Positions 6,153 through 7,036 of a stretch of 7,036 nt of DNA are shown piece by piece. The position numbers were made by a program, and so were the translations under genes. Below the pieces are notes generated by a model, which saw nothing but the letters and a program-made list of their open reading frames with translations, was not told where the DNA came from and made no database searches. Positions within the stretch are counted from its first letter, which is position 1. The number at the start of each line of letters is the position of its first letter. The DNA lies in contig MGML01000126.1 of NCBI GenBank assembly GCA_001796415.1, positions 1-7,036 of the forward strand, given 5' to 3'. The stretch comes from Chloroflexi bacterium RBG_13_46_14 (lineage in GTDB: Bacteria; Chloroflexota; Dehalococcoidia; Dehalococcoidales; UBA2162).

Positions 6153-7036
6153 TTATGATCCCCTGCTACCTGCTTCTTCTTCAGTAGGAACGAATACCGA
6201 GTTGATGATACGCTGGAGAGTGTCTCCGGCGGTCTGTCCACGGAGATGACTTTCCATGCGGGAGATAATCCGATGTCCCAGCGTAGCAGGAGCGAGGTAT
6301 TTGATGTCATCGGGAATTACAAAACCTCTTCCCCGCAGGGCTGCCAGTGCCTGTGAAGCCCGGTAGAGAGCAAGCATTGCCCTGGGACTGGCCCCAATCA
6401 GAACGGAATCCGGTTCACGGGTGGCATGGATTAGACGGATGATATAATCCTCGACATCCGTGTTCACGTGCACATCGCGACAGGCCGACTGCATGTCCAT
6501 CAATTCCTTAGCGGTAATCACGGGAGTCAGGTCTTCAAGGGGGTCGTTTTTACGGAAGCGGTTCAATATTATGCGGTCGTCATCCTCGGTTGGGTAACCT
6601 ATTTTTATATTCATCAGGAACCTGTCGAGCTGGGCTTCCGGGAGAGGGAACGTGCCTTCGAGTTCGATAGGATTCTGGGTCGCGATGACCATAAAGGGAC
6701 GGGGCAACGGTTTTGTCTCTCCTTCGGCGGTGACCTGGTATTCCTGCATGGCTTCAAGGAGAGAAGACTGCGTCCTGGGAGTTGCGCGGTTTATCTCATC
6801 AACCAGGACAAGCTGGGCCATTATCGGTCCGGGACGGAAAACGAATTCCGATGTTTTCTGGTTGAATATGTAGCTTCCGGTGACATCAGATGGAAGGAGG
6901 TCTGGAGTGCACTGTATGCGCTTGAAGTCGCAGTTTAACGACCTGGCAAGCGACTTGGCGAGAATTGTTTTGCCGATACCGGGGACATCCTCGAGAAGAA
7001 TATGACCTTCGCAAAGAAGGGCGACGATCGTAAGTT
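6153..7036 (-). CDS. MoxR-family AAA+ ATPase (partial, N-terminus outside window)
   Basis: The frame stays open to the right edge, giving 293 visible residues; the family is normally about 320-330, so roughly 30-40 residues are missing. Counting from the first full codon at 7034, I see Walker A EDVPGIGKT (15-23), the LLPSDVTGS loop, Walker B LVLVDEINRA (75-84), sensor 1 in VIATQNPIE (Asn121), the LPEAQLDRF motif with Arg138, and sensor 2 in GASPRA (Arg218), followed by LGHRI (252-256) in the C-terminal lid. All ATPase motifs are intact. A Met at 6821 is internal, because the Walker A motif lies upstream of it. MoxR ATPases form hexamers that act as chaperones for von Willebrand-type and envelope partners. 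The DUF58 gene follows by three bases, which is the usual arrangement. The family call is very secure; the client protein is unknown. Confidence 0.95.
   Translation of the reverse strand, partial: LTIVALLCEGHILLEDVPGIGKTILAKSLARSLNCDFKRIQCTPDLLPSDVTGSYIFNQKTSEFVFRPGPIMAQLVLVDEINRATPRTQSSLLEAMQEYQVTAEGETKPLPRPFMVIATQNPIELEGTFPLPEAQLDRFLMNIKIGYPTEDDDRIILNRFRKNDPLEDLTPVITAKELMDMQSACRDVHVNTDVEDYIIRLIHATREPDSVLIGASPRAMLALYRASQALAALRGRGFVIPDDIKYLAPATLGHRIISRMESHLRGQTAGDTLQRIINSVFVPTEEEAGSRGS

Noticed and set aside
6153..6821. MoxR gene starting at the Met at 6821
   Set aside because: The frame continues upstream to the window edge and encodes the Walker A motif at residues 15-23 of the visible part, so that Met is internal.
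6468..6938. Plus-strand open frame of 156 codons
   Set aside because: It is antisense to the MoxR ATPase, whose Walker B and sensor motifs are intact on the minus strand.
1..7036. CRISPR array, tRNA, rRNA, insertion sequence or phage genes
   Set aside because: The window is packed with six coding frames. I saw no regularly spaced repeats, no terminal inverted repeats and no transposase or RNA gene signature.

Overview
All genes in this window lie on the minus strand and read from high to low coordinates. Six protein-coding genes fill almost all of it, two of them cut by the window edges. They overlap by one base or are separated by 1 to 10 bases, except for a single 101-base gap. Shine-Dalgarno sequences (GGAGG, AGGGG, GAGG) precede the starts, so this is a bacterium. 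The cotH-like product has an export signal ending in a possible lipobox, which suits a lineage with lipoproteins. The protein families alone do not fix the phylum. An uncultured Gram-negative-type lineage is a guess only.

Region 1 (7036 down to 3224) is a MoxR module. It holds a MoxR-type AAA+ ATPase whose N-terminus lies outside the window, a DUF58 membrane-anchored protein, and a nine-helix membrane protein with a C-terminal DUF4129 domain. MoxR plus DUF58 is a widespread pair in which the ATPase acts as a chaperone or maturation factor. The DUF4129 domain is often fused to a transglutaminase-like protease, but here that enzyme is absent.

Region 2 (3223 to 3123) is the only real intergenic gap. 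It is AT-rich and contains an extended -10-like element with two copies of an 8-base direct repeat just upstream of it. I read it as a candidate promoter for the second half of the locus.

Region 3 (3122 down to 1) holds a CotH-family kinase-like protein with an export signal, a VTC-domain protein (the polyphosphate polymerase catalytic fold), and a DUF4956 membrane protein that runs off the left edge. The three are translationally coupled: TAATG at the cotH/VTC junction, and a ribosome binding site overlapping the VTC stop codon.

The most interesting reading is that CotH, VTC and DUF4956 form one envelope phosphate system. A cytoplasmic polyphosphate-type polymerase would be paired with a membrane protein carrying a conserved basic segment and with an exported phosphotransferase-like protein. 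The MoxR module next door may assemble or mature it. The family assignments come from motifs I can read. The joint function is inference.
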